A stretch of 64,000 bases of DNA. It comes from Rhynochetos jubatus. Taxonomy: Eukaryota; Chordata; Aves; Eurypygiformes; Rhynochetidae. Of this stretch, positions 9,001 through 22,595 are shown piece after piece. The translations under genes and the position numbers were made by a program. Below the pieces are notes generated by a model. It saw nothing but the letters and a program-made list of their open reading frames with translations. It was not told the origin of the DNA and made no database searches. Within the stretch, counting starts at the first letter, position 1. Each line of letters starts with the position of its first letter. The stretch lies in the NCBI GenBank assembly GCA_027574665.1, contig CM050677.1, positions 1,931,273-1,995,272 of the forward strand. Reading direction: 5' to 3'.

Positions 9001-10384
9001 TCCCTTCTTGCTGCGCCTTTGCAGAGCACTGCGTGCCAGAGCAGCCGGATCGCTGTGTTGCTTGCAATCTCCAGTTCCAACAGTGCCACAGTTCCTCGGC
9101 AACAGAAAGAGCTAGGAAGGAATTGCTTGCGCTGTTTTCTCTCGCTGTGCTCTAGCAGTTCGTTCCCTTTTCGGCAGAGCGCGGGACCGCTTGCAAAGCT
9201 TAGAAACAAACCTCTCCCTTTTCCTCCAAAAGGGAGAGAGCTACGAGGGAATTTCTTAGCGAAACCTTGTTTGTTTTGGCAGAGCACTGCATGCCTCTTA
9301 AGACAGAGCTCTGTATCCCCGGGAAAGTCGAAATCCACAGGGTCACCTTCTCTGTGCTAACAGGCTCGGAGAGGCTCGAATGCGCGGCTCGTTGAAGCGT
9401 CTGCCCGAACACGGACATCTGAAGCAGCACTGTAATGCGAGCAAACAGAAAGAGTTAGGAGAGAATTTCTTGTCCCTTCTTGCTGCGCCTTTGCAGAGCA
9501 CTGCGTGCCAGAGCAGCCGGACCGCTGTGTTGCTTGCAATCTCCACTTCCAACAGTGCCACAGTTCCTCGGCAACAGAAAGAGCTAGGAAGGAATTGCTT
9601 GCGCTGTTTTCTCTCGCTGTGCTCTAGCAGTTCGTTCCCTTTTCGGCAGAGCGCGGGACCGCTTGCAAAGCTTAGAAACAAACCTCTCCCTTTTCCTCCA
9701 AAAGGGAAAGAGCTACGAGGGAATTTCTTAGCGAAACCTTGTTTGTTTTGGCAGAGCACTGCATGCCTCTTAAGACAGAGCTCTGTATCCCCGGGAAAGT
9801 CGAAATCCACAGGGTCACCTTCTCTGTGCTAACAGGCTCGGAGAGGCTGGAATGCGCGGCTCGTTGAAGCGTCTGCCCGAACACGGACATCTGAAGCAGC
9901 ACTGTAATGCGACCAAACAGAAAGAGTTAGGAGAGAATTTCTTGTCCCTTCTTGCTGCGCCCTTGCAGAGCACTGCGTGCCAGAGCAGCCGGATCGCTGT
10001 GTTGCTTGCAATCTCCAGTTCCAACAGTGCCACAGTTCCTCGGCAACAGAAAGAGCTAGGAAGGAATTGCTTACGCTGTTTTCTCTCGCTGTGCTCTAGC
10101 AGTTCGTTCCCTTTTCGGCAGAGCGCGGGACCGCCTGCAAAGCTTAGAAACAAACCTCTCCCTTTTCCTCCAAAAGGGAAAGAGCTACGAGGGAATTTCT
10201 TAGCGAAACCTTGTTTGTTTTGGCAGAGCACTGCATGCCTCTTAAGACAGAGCTCTCTATCCCCGGGAAAGTCGAAATCCACAGGGTCACCTTCTCTGTG
10301 CTAACAGGCTCGGAGAGGCTCGAATGCGCGGCTCGTTGAAGCGTCTGCCCGAACACGGACATCTGAAGCAGCACTGTAATGCGA
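6076..10384. repeat. Satellite monomers between the two large duplicate copies
   Basis: Ordinary 472-bp monomers and nothing else. Private or rare changes are GGAACGCTT near 6,825, GGATCC at 6,953-6,958, TTACGCTG near 7,240, GCGTGGG near 8,238, AGGGAGAGAG near 9,235, GCGAGC near 9,438 together with ACCGCT and CCACTTCC in the same monomer, CGCCTGC near 10,134, and the palindrome-breaking CTCTCTAT near 10,256. Confidence 0.95.
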
Positions 10385-13300
10385 CCAAACAGAAAGAGTT
10401 AGGAGAGAATTTCTTGTCCCTTCTTGCTGCGCCCTTGCAGAGCACTGCGTGCCAGAGCAGCCGGATCGCTGTGTTGCTTGCAATCTCCAGTTCCAACAGT
10501 GCCACAGTTCCTCGGCAACAGAAAGAGCTAGGAAGGAATTGCTTGCGCTGTTTTCTCTCGCTGTGCTCTAGCAGTTCGTTCCCTTTTCGGCAGAGCGCGG
10601 GACCGCTTGCAAAGCTTAGAAACAAACCTCTCCCTTTTCCTCCAAAAGGGAAAGAGCTACGAGGGAATTTCTTAGCGAAACCTTGTTTGTTTTGGCAGAG
10701 CACTGCATGCCTCTTAAGACAGAGCTCTGTATCCCCGCGAAAGTCGAAATCCACAGGGTCACCTTCTCTGTGCTAACAGGCTCGGAGAGGCTCGAATGCG
10801 CGGCTCGTTGAAGCGTCTGCCCGAACACGGACATCTGAAGCAGCACTGTAATGCGACCAAACAGAAAGAGTTAGGAGAGAATTTCTTGTCCCTTCTTGCT
10901 GCGCCTTTGCAGAGCACTGCGTGCCAGAGCAGCCGGATCGCTGTGTTGCTTGCAATCTCCAGTTCCAACAGTGCCACAGTTCCTCGGCAACAGAAAGAGC
11001 TAGGAAGGAATTGCTTGCGCTGTTTTCTCTCGCTGTGCTCTAGCAGTTCGTTCCCTTTTCGGCAGAGCGCGGGACCGCTTGCAAAGCTTAGAAACAAACC
11101 TCTCCCTTTTCCTCCAAAAGGGAAAGAGCTACGAGGGAATTTCTTAGCGAAACCTTGTTTGTTTTGGCAGAGCACTGCATGCCTCTTAAGACAGAGCTCT
11201 GTATCCCCGGGAAAGTCGAAATCCACAGGGTCACCTTCTCTGTGCTAACAGGCTCGGAGAGGCTCGAATGCGCGGCTCGTTGAAGCGTCTGCCCGAACAC
11301 GGACATCTGAAGCAGCACTGTAATGCGACCAAACAGAAAGAGTTAGGAGAGAATTTCTTGTCCCTTCTTGCTGCGCCTTTGCAGAGCACTGCGTGCCAGA
11401 GCAGCCGGATCGCTGTGTTGCTTGCAATCTCCAGTTCCAACAGTGCCACAGTTCCTCGGCAACAGAAAGAGCTAGGAAGGAATTGCTTGCGCTGTTTTCT
11501 CTCGCTGTGCTCTAGCAGTTCGTTCCCTTTTCGGCAGAGCGCGGGACCGCTTGCAAAGCTTAGAAACAAACCTCTCCCTTTTCCTCCAAAAGGGAAAGAG
11601 CTACGAGGGAATTTCTTAGCGAAACCTTGTTTGTTTTGGCAGAGCACTGCATGCCTCTTAAGACAGAGCTCTGTATGCCCGGGAAAGTCGAAATCCACAG
11701 GGTCACCTTCTCTGTGCTAACAGGCTCGGAGAGGCTCGAATGCGCGGCTCGTTGAAGCGTCTGCCCGAACACGGACATCTGAAGCAGCACTGTAATGCGA
11801 CCAAACAGAAAGAGTTAGGAGAGAATTTCTTGTCCCTTCTTGCTGCGCCTTTGCAGAGCACTGCGTGCCAGAGCAGCCGGATCGCTGTGTTGCTTGCAAT
11901 CTCCAGTTCCAACAGTGCCACAGTTCCTCGGCAACAGAAAGAGCTAGGAAGGAATTGCTTGCGCTGTTTTCTCTCGCTGTGCTCTAGCAGTTCGTTCCCT
12001 TTTCGGCAGAGCGCGGGACCGCTTGCAAAGCTTAGAAACAAACCTCTCCCTTTTCCTCCAAAAGGGAAAGAGCTACGAGGGAATTTCTTAGCGAAACCTT
12101 GTTTGTTTTGGCAGAGCACTGCATGCCTCTTAAGACAGAGCTCTGTATCCCCGCGAAAGTCGAAATCCACAGGGTCACCTTCTCTGTGCTAACAGGCTCG
12201 GAGAGGCTCGAATGCGCGGCTCGTTGAAGCGTCTGCCCGAACACGGACATCTGAAGCAGCACTGTAATGCGACCAAACAGAAAGAGTTAGGAGAGAATTT
12301 CTTGTCCCTTCTTGCTGCGCCCTTGCAGAGCACTGCGTGCCAGAGCAGCCGGATCGCTGTGTTGCTTGCAATCTCCAGTTCCAACAGTGCCACAGTTCCT
12401 CGGCAACAGAAAGAGCTAGGAAGGAATTGCTTGCGCTGTTTTCTCTCGCTGTGCTCTAGCAGTTCGTTCCCTTTTCGGCAGAGCGCGGGACCGCTTGCAA
12501 AGCTTAGAAACAAACCTCTCCCTTTTCCTCCAAAAGGGAAAGAGCTACGAGGGAATTTCTTAGCGAAACCTTGTTTGTTTTGGCAGAGCACTGCATGCCT
12601 CTTAAGACAGAGCTCTGTATCCCCGCGAAAGTCGAAATCCACAGGGTCACCTTCTCTGTGCTAACAGGCTCGGAGAGGCTCGAATGCGCGGCTCGTTGAA
12701 GCGTCTGCCCGAACACGGACATCTGAAGCAGCACTGTAATGCGACCAAACAGAAAGAGTTAGGAGAGAATTTCTTGTCCCTTCTTGCTGCGCCTTTGCAG
12801 AGCACTGCGTGCCAGAGCAGCCGGATCGCTGTGTTGCTTGCAATCTCCAGTTCCAACAGTGCCACAGTTCCTCGGCAACAGAAAGAGCTAGGAAGGAATT
12901 GCTTGCGCTGTTTTCTCTCGCTGTGCTCTAGCAGTTCGTTCCCTTTTCGGCAGAGCGCGGGACCGCTTGCAAAGCTTAGAAACAAACCTCTCCCTTTTCC
13001 TCCAAAAGGGAAAGAGCTACGAGGGAATTTCTGAGTGAAACCTTGTTTGTTTTGGCAGAGCACTGCATGCCTCTTAAGACAGAGCTCTGTATCCCCGGGA
13101 AAGTCGAAATCCACAGGGTCACCTTCTCTGTGCTAACAGGCTCGGAGAGGCTCGAATGCGCGGCTCGTTGAAGCGTCTGCCCGAACACGGACATCTGAAG
13201 CAGCACTGTAATGCGACCAAACAGAAAGAGTTAGGAGAGAATTTCTTGTCCCTTCTTGCTGCGCCTTTGCAGAGCACTGCGTGCCAGAGCAGCCGGATCG

Positions 13301-16300
13301 CTGTGTTGCTTGCAATCTCCAGTTCCAACAGTGCCACAGTTCCTCGGCAACAGAAAGAGCTAGGAAGGAATTGCTTGCGCTGTTTTCTCTCGCTGTGCTC
13401 TAGCAGTTCGTTCCCTTTTCGGCAGAGCGCGGGACCGCTTGCAAAGCTTAGAAACAAAGCTCTCCCTTTTCCTCCAAAAGGGAAAGAGCTACGAGGGAAT
13501 TTCTTAGCGAAACCTTGTTTGTTTTGGCAGAGCACTGCATGCCTCTTAAGACAGAGCTCTGTATGCCCGGGAAAGTCGAAATCCACAGGGTCACCTTCTC
13601 TGTGCTAACAGGCTCGGAGAGGCTGGAATGCGCGGCTCGTTGAAGCGTCTGCCCGAACACGGACATCTGAAGCAGCACTGTAATGCGACCAAACAGAAAG
13701 AGTTAGGAGAGAATTTCTTGTCCCTTCTTGCTGCGCCCTTGCAGAGCACTGCGTGCCAGAGCAGCCGGATCGCTGTGTTGCTTGCAATCTCCAGTTCCAA
13801 CAGTGCCACAGTTCCTCGGCAACAGAAAGAGCTAGGAAGGAATTGCTTGCGCTGTTTTCTCTCGCTGTGCTCTAGCAGTTCGTTCCCTTTTCGGCAGAGC
13901 GCGGGACCGCTTGCAAAGCTTAGAAACAAACCTCTCCCTTTTCCTCCAAAAGGGAAAGAGCTACGAGGGAATTTCTTAGCGAAACCTTGTTTGTTTTGGC
14001 AGAGCACTGCATGCCTCTTAAGACAGAGCTCTGTATGCCCGGGAAAGTCGAAATCCACAGGGTCACCTTCTCTGTGCTAACAGGCTCGGAGAGGCTCGAA
14101 TGCGCGGCTCGTTGAAGCGTCTGCCCGAACACGGACATCTGAAGCAGCACTGTAATGCGACCAAACAGAAAGAGTTAGGAGAGAATTTCTTGTCCCTTCT
14201 TGCTGCGCCTTTGCAGAGCACTGCGTGCCAGAGCAGCCGGATCGCTGTGTTGCTTGCAATCTCCAGTTCCAACAGTGCCACAGTTCCTCGGCAACAGAAA
14301 GAGCTAGGAAGGAATTGCTTGCGCTGTTTTCTCTCGCTGTGCTCTAGCAGTTCGTTCCCTTTTCGGCAGAGCGCGGGACCGCTTGCAAAGCTTAGAAACA
14401 AACCTCTCCCTTTTCCTCCAAAAGGGAAAGAGCTACGAGGGAATTTCTTAGCGAAACCTTGTTTGTTTTGGCAGAGCACTGCATGCCTCTTAAGACAGAG
14501 CTCTGTATGCCCGGGAAAGTCGAAATCCACAGGGTCACCTTCTCTGTGCTAACAGGCTCGGAGAGGCTGGAATGCGCGGCTCGTTGAAGCGTCTGCCCGA
14601 ACACGGACATCTGAAGCAGCACTGTAATGCGACCAAACAGAAAGAGTTAGGAGAGAATTTCTTGTCCCTTCTTGCTGCGCCTTTGCAGAGCACTGCGTGC
14701 CAGAGCAGCCGGATCGCTGTGTTGCTTGCAATCTCCACTTCCAACAGTGCCACAGTTCCTCGGCAACAGAAAGAGCTAGGAAGGAATTGCTTGCGCTGTT
14801 TTCTCTCGCTGTGCTCTAGCAGTTCGTTCCCTTTTCGGCAGAGCGCGGGACCGCTTGCAAAGCTTAGAAACAAACCTCTCCCTTTTCCTCCAAAAGGGAA
14901 AGAGCTACGAGGGAATTTCTTAGCGAAACCTTGTTTGTTTTGGCAGAGCACTGCATGCCTCTTAAGACAGAGCTCTGTATCCCCGGGAAAGTCGAAATCC
15001 ACAGGGTCACCTTCTCTGTGCTAACAGGCTCGGAGAGGCTGGAATGCGCGGCTCGTTGAAGCGTCTGCCCGAACACGGACATCTGAAGCAGCACTGTAAT
15101 GCGACCAAACAGAAAGAGTTAGGAGAGAATTTCTTGTCCCTTCTTGCTGCGCCCTTGCAGAGCACTGCGTGCCAGAGCAGCCGGATCGCTGTGTTGCTTG
15201 CAATCTCCAGTTCCAACAGTGCCACAGTTCCTCGGCAACAGAAAGAGCTAGGAAGGAATTGCTTACGCTGTTTTCTCTCGCTGTGCTCTAGCAGTTCGTT
15301 CCCTTTTCGGCAGAGCGCGGGACCGCCTGCAAAGCTTAGAAACAAACCTCTCCCTTTTCCTCCAAAAGGGAAAGAGCTACGAGGGAATTTCTTAGCGAAA
15401 CCTTGTTTGTTTTGGCAGAGCACTGCATGCCTCTTAAGACAGAGCTCTGTATCCCCGGGAAAGTCGAAATCCACAGGGTCACCTTCTCTGTGCTAACAGG
15501 CTCGGAGAGGCTCGAATGCGCGGCTCGTTGAAGCGTCTGCCCGAACACGGACATCTGAAGCAGCACTGTAATGCGACCAAACAGAAAGAGTTAGGAGAGA
15601 ATTTCTTGTCCCTTCTTGCTGCGCCCTTGCAGAGCACTGCGTGCCAGAGCAGCCGGACCGCTGTGTTGCTTGCAATCTCCAGTTCCAACAGTGCCACAGT
15701 TCCTCGGCAACAGAAAGAGCTAGGAAGGAATTGCTTGCGCTGTTTTCTCTCGCTGTGCTCTAGCAGTTCGTTCCCTTTTCGGCAGAGCGCGGGACCGCTT
15801 GCAAAGCTTAGAAACAAACCTCTCCCTTTTCCTCCAAAAGGGAAAGAGCTACGAGGGAATTTCTTAGCGAAACCTTGTTTGTTTTGGCAGAGCACTGCAT
15901 GCCTCTTAAGACAGAGCTCTGTATCCCCGGGAAAGTCGAAATCCACAGGGTCACCTTCTCTGTGCTAACAGGCTCGGAGAGGCTGGAATGCGCGGCTCGT
16001 TGAAGCGTCTGCCCGAACACGGACATCTGAAGCAGCACTGTCATGCGACCAAACAGAAAGAGTTAGGAGAGAATTTCTTGTCCCTTCTTGCTGCGCCTTT
16101 GCAGACCACTGCGTGCCAGAGCAGCCGGATCGCTGTGTTGCTTGCAATCTCCAGTTCCAACAGTGCCACAGTTCCTCGGCAACAGAAAGAGCTAGGAAGG
16201 AATTGCTTGCGCTGTTTTCTCTCGCTGTGCTCTAGCAGTTCGTTCCCTTTTCGGCAGAGCGCGGGACCGCTTGCAAAGCTTAGAAACAAACCTCTCCCTT

Positions 16301-16891
16301 TTCCTCCAAAAGGGAAAGAGCTACGAGGGAATTTCTTAGCGAAACACTGTTTGTTTTGGCAGAGCACTGCATGCCTCTTAAGACAGAGCTCTGTATCCCC
16401 GGGAAAGTCGAAATCCACAGGGTCACCTTCTCTGTGCTAACAGGCTCGGAGAGGCTCGAATGCGCGGCTCGTTGAAGCGTCTGCCCGAACACGGACATCT
16501 GAAGCAGCACTGTAATGCGACCAAACAGAAAGAGTTAGGAGAGAATTTCTTGTCCCTTCTTGCTGCGCCTTTGCAGAGCACTGCGTGCCAGAGCAGCCGG
16601 ATCGCTGTGTTGCTTGCAATCTCCAGTTCCAACAGTGCCACAGTTCCTCGGCAACAGAAAGAGCTAGGAAGGAATTGCTTGCGCTGTTTTCTCTCGCTGT
16701 GCTCTAGCAGTTCGTTCCCTTCTCGGCAGAGCGCGGGACCGCTTGCAAAGCTTAGAAACAAACCTCTCCCTTTTCCTCCAAAAGGGAAAGAGCTACGAGG
16801 GAATTTCTTAGTGAAACCTTGTTTGTTTTGGCAGAGCACTGCATGCCTCTTAAGACAGAGCTCTGTATGCCCGGGAAAGTCGAAATCCAGG
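10385..16891. repeat. Higher-order duplication, copy 2 (right)
   Basis: Partner of the left-edge block, carrying the same variant order: CCCCGCG near 10,736, TATGCCC near 11,675, CCCCGCG near 12,147 and 12,622, TTTCTGAGTG near 13,028, CAAAGCTCTC near 13,456, and the highly marked monomer 15,988-16,459. It has one monomer more than copy 1: 14,572-15,043 and 15,044-15,515 correspond together to the single monomer 4,188-4,659. Almost complete identity otherwise implies that the duplication is much younger than the average split between monomers. Confidence 0.9.
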
Positions 16892-16931
16892 GGGTCACCT
16901 TCTCTGTGCTAACAGGCTCGGAGAGGCTCGA

Positions 16932-19900
16932 ATGCGCGGCTCGTTGAAGCGTCTGCCCGAACACGGACATCTGAAGCAGCACTGTAATGCGACCAAACAG
17001 AAAGAGTTAGGAGAGAATTTCTTGTCCCTTCTTGCTGCGCCCTTGCAGAGCACTGCGTGCCAGAGCAGCCGGATCGCTGTGTTGCTTGCAATCTCCAGTT
17101 CCAACAGTGCCACAGTTCCTCGGCAACAGAAAGAGCTAGGAAGGAATTGCTTGCGCTGTTTTCTCTCGCTGTGCTCTAGCAGTTCGTTCCCTTTTCGGCA
17201 GAGCGCGGGACCGCTTGCAAAGCTTAGAAACAAACCTCTCCCTTTTCCTCCAAAAGGGAAAGAGCTACGAGGGAATTTCTTAGCGAAACCTTGTTTGTTT
17301 TGGCAGAGCACTGCATGCCTCTTAAGACAGAGCTCTGTATCCCCGGGAAAGTCGAAATCCACAGGGCCACCTTCTCTGTGCTAACAGGCTCGGAGAGGCT
17401 CGAATGCGCGGCTCGTTGAAGCGTCTGCCCGAACACGGACATCTGAAGCAGCACTGTAATGCCACCAAACAGAAAGAGTTAGGAGAGAATTTCTTGTCCC
17501 TTCTTGCTGCGCCTTTGCAGAGCACTGCGTGCCAGAGCAGCCGGATCGCTGTGTTGCTTGCAATCTCCAGTTCCAACAGTGCCACAGTTCCTCGGCAACA
17601 GAAAGAGCTAGGAAGGAATTGCTTACGCTGTTTTCTCTCGCTGTGCTCTAGCAGTTCGTTCCCTTTTCGGCAGAGCGCGGGACCGCTTGCAAAGCTTAGA
17701 AACAAACCTCTCCCTTTTCCTCCAAAAGGGAAAGAGCTACGAGGGAATTTCTTAGCGAAACCTTGTTTGTTTTGGCAGAGCACTGCATGCCTCTTAAGAC
17801 AGAGCGCTGTATGCCCGGGAAAGTCGAAATCCACAGGGTCACCTTCTCTGTGCTAACAGGCTCGGAGAGGCTCGAATGCGCGGCTCGTTGAAGCGTCTGC
17901 CCGAACACGGACATCTGAAGCAGCACTGTAATGCCACCAAACAGAAAGAGTTAGGAGAGAATTTCTTGTCCCTTCTTGCTGCGCCTTTGCAGAGCACTGC
18001 GTGCCAGAGCAGCCGGATCGCTGTGTTGCTTGCAATCTCCAGTTCCAACAGTGCCACAGTTCCTCGGCAACAGAAAGAGCTAGGAAGGAATTGCTTGCGC
18101 TGTTTTCTCTCGCTGTGCTCTAGCAGTTCGTTCCCTTTTCGGCAGAGCGCGGGACCGCTTGCAAAGCTTAGAAACAAACCTCTCCCTTTTCCTCCAAAAG
18201 GGAAAGAGCTACGAGGGAATTTCTTAGCGAAACCTTGTTTGTTTTGGCAGAGCACTGCATGCCTCTTAAGACAGAGCTCTGTATGCCCGGGAAAGTCGAA
18301 ATCCACAGGGTCACCTTCTCTGTGCTAACAGGCTCGGAGAGGCTGGAATGCGCGGCTCGTTGAAGCGTCTGCCCGAACACGGACATCTGAAGCAGCACTG
18401 TAATGCCACCAAACAGAAAGAGTTAGGAGAGAATTTCTTGTCCCTTCTTGCTGCGCCTTTGCAGAGCACTGCGTGCCAGAGCAGCCGGATCGCTGTGTTG
18501 CTTGCAATCTCCAGTTCCAACAGTGCCACAGTTCCTCGGCAACAGAAAGAGCTAGGAAGGAATTGCTTACGCTGTTTTCTCTCGCTGTGCTCTAGCAGTT
18601 CGTTCCCTTTTCGGCAGAGCGCGGGACCGCTTGCAAAGCTTAGAAACAAACCTCTCCCTTTTCCTCCAAAAGGGAAAGAGCTACGAGGGAATTTCTTAGC
18701 GAAACCTTGTTTGTTTTGGCAGAGCACTGCATGCCTCTTAAGACAGAGCTCTGGATCCCCGGGAAAGTCGAAATCCACAGGGTCACCTTCTCTGTGCTAA
18801 CAGGCTCGGAGAGGCTGGAATGCGCGGCTCGTTGAAGCGTCTGCCCGAACACGGACATCTGAAGCAGCGCTGTAATGCGACCAAACAGAAAGAGTTAGGA
18901 GAGAATTTCTTGTCCCTTCTTGCTGCGCCTTTGCAGAGCACTGCGTGCCAGAGCAGCCGGATCGCTGTGTTGCTTGCAATCTCCAGTTCCAACAGTGCCA
19001 CAGTTCCTCGGCAACAGAAAGAGCTAGGAAGGAATTGCTTGCGCTGTTTTCTCTCGCTGTGCTCTAGCAGTTCGTTCCCTTTTCGGCAGAGCGCGGGACC
19101 GCTTGCAAAGCTTAGAAACAAACCTCTCCCTTTTCCTCCAAAAGGGAAAGAGCTACGAGGGAATTTCTTAGCGAAACCTTGTTTGTTTTGGCAGAGCACT
19201 GCATGCCTCTTAAGACAGAGCTCTGTATGCCCGGGAAAGTCGAAATCCACAGGGTCACCTTCTCTGTGCTAACAGGCTCGGAGAGGCTGGAATGCGCGGC
19301 TCGTTGAAGCGTCTGCCCGAACACGGACATCTGAAGCAGCACTGTAATGCGACCAAACAGAAAGAGTTAGGAGAGAATTTCTTGTCCCTTCTTGCTGCGC
19401 CTTTGCAGAGCACTGCGTGCCAGAGCAGCCGGATCGCTGTGTTGCTTGCAATCTCCAGTTCCAACAGTGCCACAGTTCCTCGGCAACAGAAAGAGCTAGG
19501 AAGGAATTGCTTACGCTGTTTTCTCTCGCTGTGCTCTAGCAGTTCGTTCCCTTTTCGGCAGAGCGCGGGACCGCTTGCAAAGCTTAGAAACAAACCTCTC
19601 CCTTTTCCTCCAAAAGGGAAAGAGCTACGAGGGAATTTCTTAGCGAAACCTTGTTTGTTTTGGCAGAGCACTGCATGCCTCTTAAGACAGAGCTCTGTAT
19701 CCCCGGGAAAGTCGAAATCCACAGGGTCACCTTCTCTGTGCTAACAGGCTCGGAGAGGCTGGAATGCGCGGCTCGTTGAAGCGTCTGCCCGAACACGGAC
19801 ATCTGAAGCAGCACTGTAATGCGACCAAACAGAAAGAGTTAGGAGAGAATTTCTTGTCCCTTCTTGCTGCGCCTTTGCAGAGCACTGCGTGCCAGAGCAG

Positions 19901-21179
19901 CCGGATCGCTGTGTTGCTTGCAATCTCCAGTTCCAACAGTGCCACAGTTCCTCGGCAACAGAAAGAGCTAGGAAGGAATTGCTTGCGCTGTTTTCTCTCG
20001 CTGTGCTCTAGCAGTTCGTTCCCTTTTCGGCAGAGCGCGGGACCGCTTGCAAAGCTTAGAAACAAACCTCTCCCCTTTCCTCCAAAAGGGAAAGAGCTAC
20101 GAGGGAATTTCTTAGCGAAACCTTGTTTGTTTTGGCAGAGCACTGCATGCCTCTTAAGACAGAGCTCTGTATGCCCGGGAAAGTCGAAATCCACAGGGTC
20201 ACCTTCTCTGTGCTAACAGGCTCGGAGAGGCTCGAATGCGCGGCTCGTTGAAGCGTCTGCCCGAACACGGACATCTGAAGCAGCACTGTAATGCCACCAA
20301 ACAGAAAGAGTTAGGAGAGAATTTCTTGTCCCTTCTTGCTGCGCCTTTGCAGAGCACTGCGTGCCAGAGCAGCCGGATCGCTGTGTTGCTTGCAATCTCC
20401 AGTTCCAACAGTGCCACAGTTCCTCGGCAACAGAAAGAGCTAGGAAGGAATTGCTTGCGCTGTTTTCTCTCGCTGTGCTCTAGCAGTTCGTTCCCTTTTC
20501 GGCAGAGCGCGGGACCGCTTGCAAAGCTTAGAAACAAACCTCTCCCTTTTCCTCCAAAAGGGAAAGAGCTACGAGGGAATTTCTTAGCGAAACCTTGTTT
20601 GTTTTGGCAGAGCACTGCATGCCTCTTAAGACAGAGCTCTGTATCCCCGGGAAAGTCGAAATCCACAGGGTCACCTTCTCTGTGCTAACAGGCTCGGAGA
20701 GGCTGGAATGCGCGGCTCGTTGAAGCGTCTGCCCGAACACGGACATCTGAAGCAGCACTGTAATGCGACCAAACAGAAAGAGTTAGGAGAGAATTTCTTG
20801 TCCCTTCTTGCTGCGCCTTTGCAGAGCACTGCATGCCAGAGCAGCCGGATCGCTGTGTTGCTTGCAATCTCCAGTTCCAACAGTGCCACAGTTCCTCGGC
20901 AACAGAAAGAGCTAGGAAGGAATTGCTTGCGCTGTTTTCTCTCGCTGTGCTCTAGCAGTTCGTTCCCTTTTCGGCAGAGCGCGGGACCGCTTGCAAAGCT
21001 TAGAAACAAACCTCTCCCTTTTCCTCCAAAAGGGAAAGAGCTACGAGGGAATTTCTTAGCGAAACCTTGTTTGTTTTGGCAGAGCACTGCATGCCTCTTA
21101 AGACAGAGCTCTGTATCCCCGGGAAAGTCGAAATCCACAGGGTCACCTTCTCTGTGCTAACAGGCTCGGAGAGGCTCGA
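16932..21179. repeat. Satellite monomers, first appearance of the ATGCCACC variant
   Basis: Satellite monomers only. ATGCCACC replaces ATGCGACC in three consecutive monomers (17,404, 17,876 and 18,348) and again at 20,236. This variant is absent from everything to the left. GGGCCACC, which removes the GGTCACC palindrome, occurs near 17,367. GGATCC occurs at 18,753-18,758. CAGCGCTG replaces CAGCACTG in the monomer at 18,820. The A-type motif GCGTGCC reads GCATGCC near 20,832, as in sub-unit C. Confidence 0.95.
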
Positions 21180-22595
21180 ATGCGCGGCTCGTTGAAGCGT
21201 CTGCCCGAACACGGACATCTGAAGCAGCACTGTAATGCCACCAAACAGAAAGAGTTAGGAGAGAATTTCTTGTCCCTTCTTGCTGCGCCTTTGCAGAGCA
21301 CTGCGTGCCAGAGCAGCCGGATCGCTGTGTTGCTTGCAATCTCCAGTTCCAACAGTGCCACAGTTCCTCGGCAACAGAAAGAGCTAGGAAGGAATTGCTT
21401 GCGCTGTTTTCTCTCGCTGTGCTCTAGCAGTTCGTTCCCTTTTCGGCAGAGCGCGGGACCGCTTGCAAAGCTTAGAAACAAACCTCTCCCTTTTCCTCCA
21501 AAAGGGAAAGAGCTACGAGGGAATTTCTTAGCGAAACCTTGTTTGTTTTGGCAGAGCACTGCATGCCTCTTAAGACAGAGCTCTGTATCCCCGGGAAAGT
21601 CGAAATCCACAGGGTCACCTTCTCTGTGCTAACAGGCTCGGAGAGGCTGGAATGCGCGGCTCGTTGAAGCGTCTGCCCGAACACGGACATCTGAAGCAGC
21701 ACTGTAATGCGACCAAACAGAAAGAGTTAGGAGAGAATTTCTTGTCCCTTCTTGCTGCGCCTTTGCAGAGCACTGCGTGCCAGAGCAGCCGGATCGCTGT
21801 GTTGCTTGCAATCTCCAGTTCCAACAGTGCCACAGTTCCTCGGCAACAGAAAGAGCTAGGAAGGAATTGCTTGCGCTGTTTTCTCTCGCTGTGCTCTAGC
21901 AGTTCGTTCCCTTTTCGGCAGAGCGCGGGACCGCTTGCAAAGCTTAGAAACAAACCTCTCCCCTTTCCTCCAAAAGGGAAAGAGCTACGAGGGAATTTCT
22001 TAGCGAAACCTTGTTTGTTTTGGCAGAGCACTGCATGCCTCTTAAGACAGAGCTCTGTATGCCCGGGAAAGTCGAAATCCACAGGGTCACCTTCTCTGTG
22101 CTAACAGGCTCGGAGAGGCTCGAATGCGCGGCTCGTTGAAGCGTCTGCCCGAACACGGACATCTGAAGCAGCACTGTAATGCGACCAAACAGAAAGAGTT
22201 AGGAGAGAATTTCTTGTCCCTTCTTGCTGCGCCTTTGCAGAGCACTGCGTGCCAGAGCAGCCGGATCGCTGTGTTGCTTGCAATCTCCAGTTCCAACAGT
22301 GCCACAGTTCCTCGGCAACAGAAAGAGCTAGGAAGGAATTGCTTGCGCTGTTTTCTCTCGCTGTGCTCTAGCAGTTCGTTCCCTTTTCGGCAGAGCGCGG
22401 GACCGCTTGCAAAGCTTAGAAACAAACCTCTCCCTTTTCCTCCAAAAGGGAAAGAGCTACGAGGGAATTTCTTAGCGAAACCTTGTTTGTTTTGGCAGAG
22501 CACTGCATGCCTCTTAAGACAGAGCTCTGTATCCCCGGGAAAGTCGAAATCCACAGGGTCACCTTCTCTGTGCTAACAGGCTCGGAGAGGCTCGA
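21180..22595. repeat. Trimer higher-order unit, copy 1
   Basis: Three monomers with the variant strings ATGCCACC/CCCCGGG/CTGG, then ATGCGACC/CCCCTTTCC/TATGCCC/CTCG, then ATGCGACC/CCCCGGG/CTCG. The next three monomers repeat all of these in the same order at a period of 1,416 bp. Confidence 0.85.

Noticed and set aside
1-16891. The large duplication as a pure assembly artefact
   Set aside because: The copies are not identical: they differ at several bases and by one whole monomer with a defined recombinant. Artefact is less likely but not excluded without reads.
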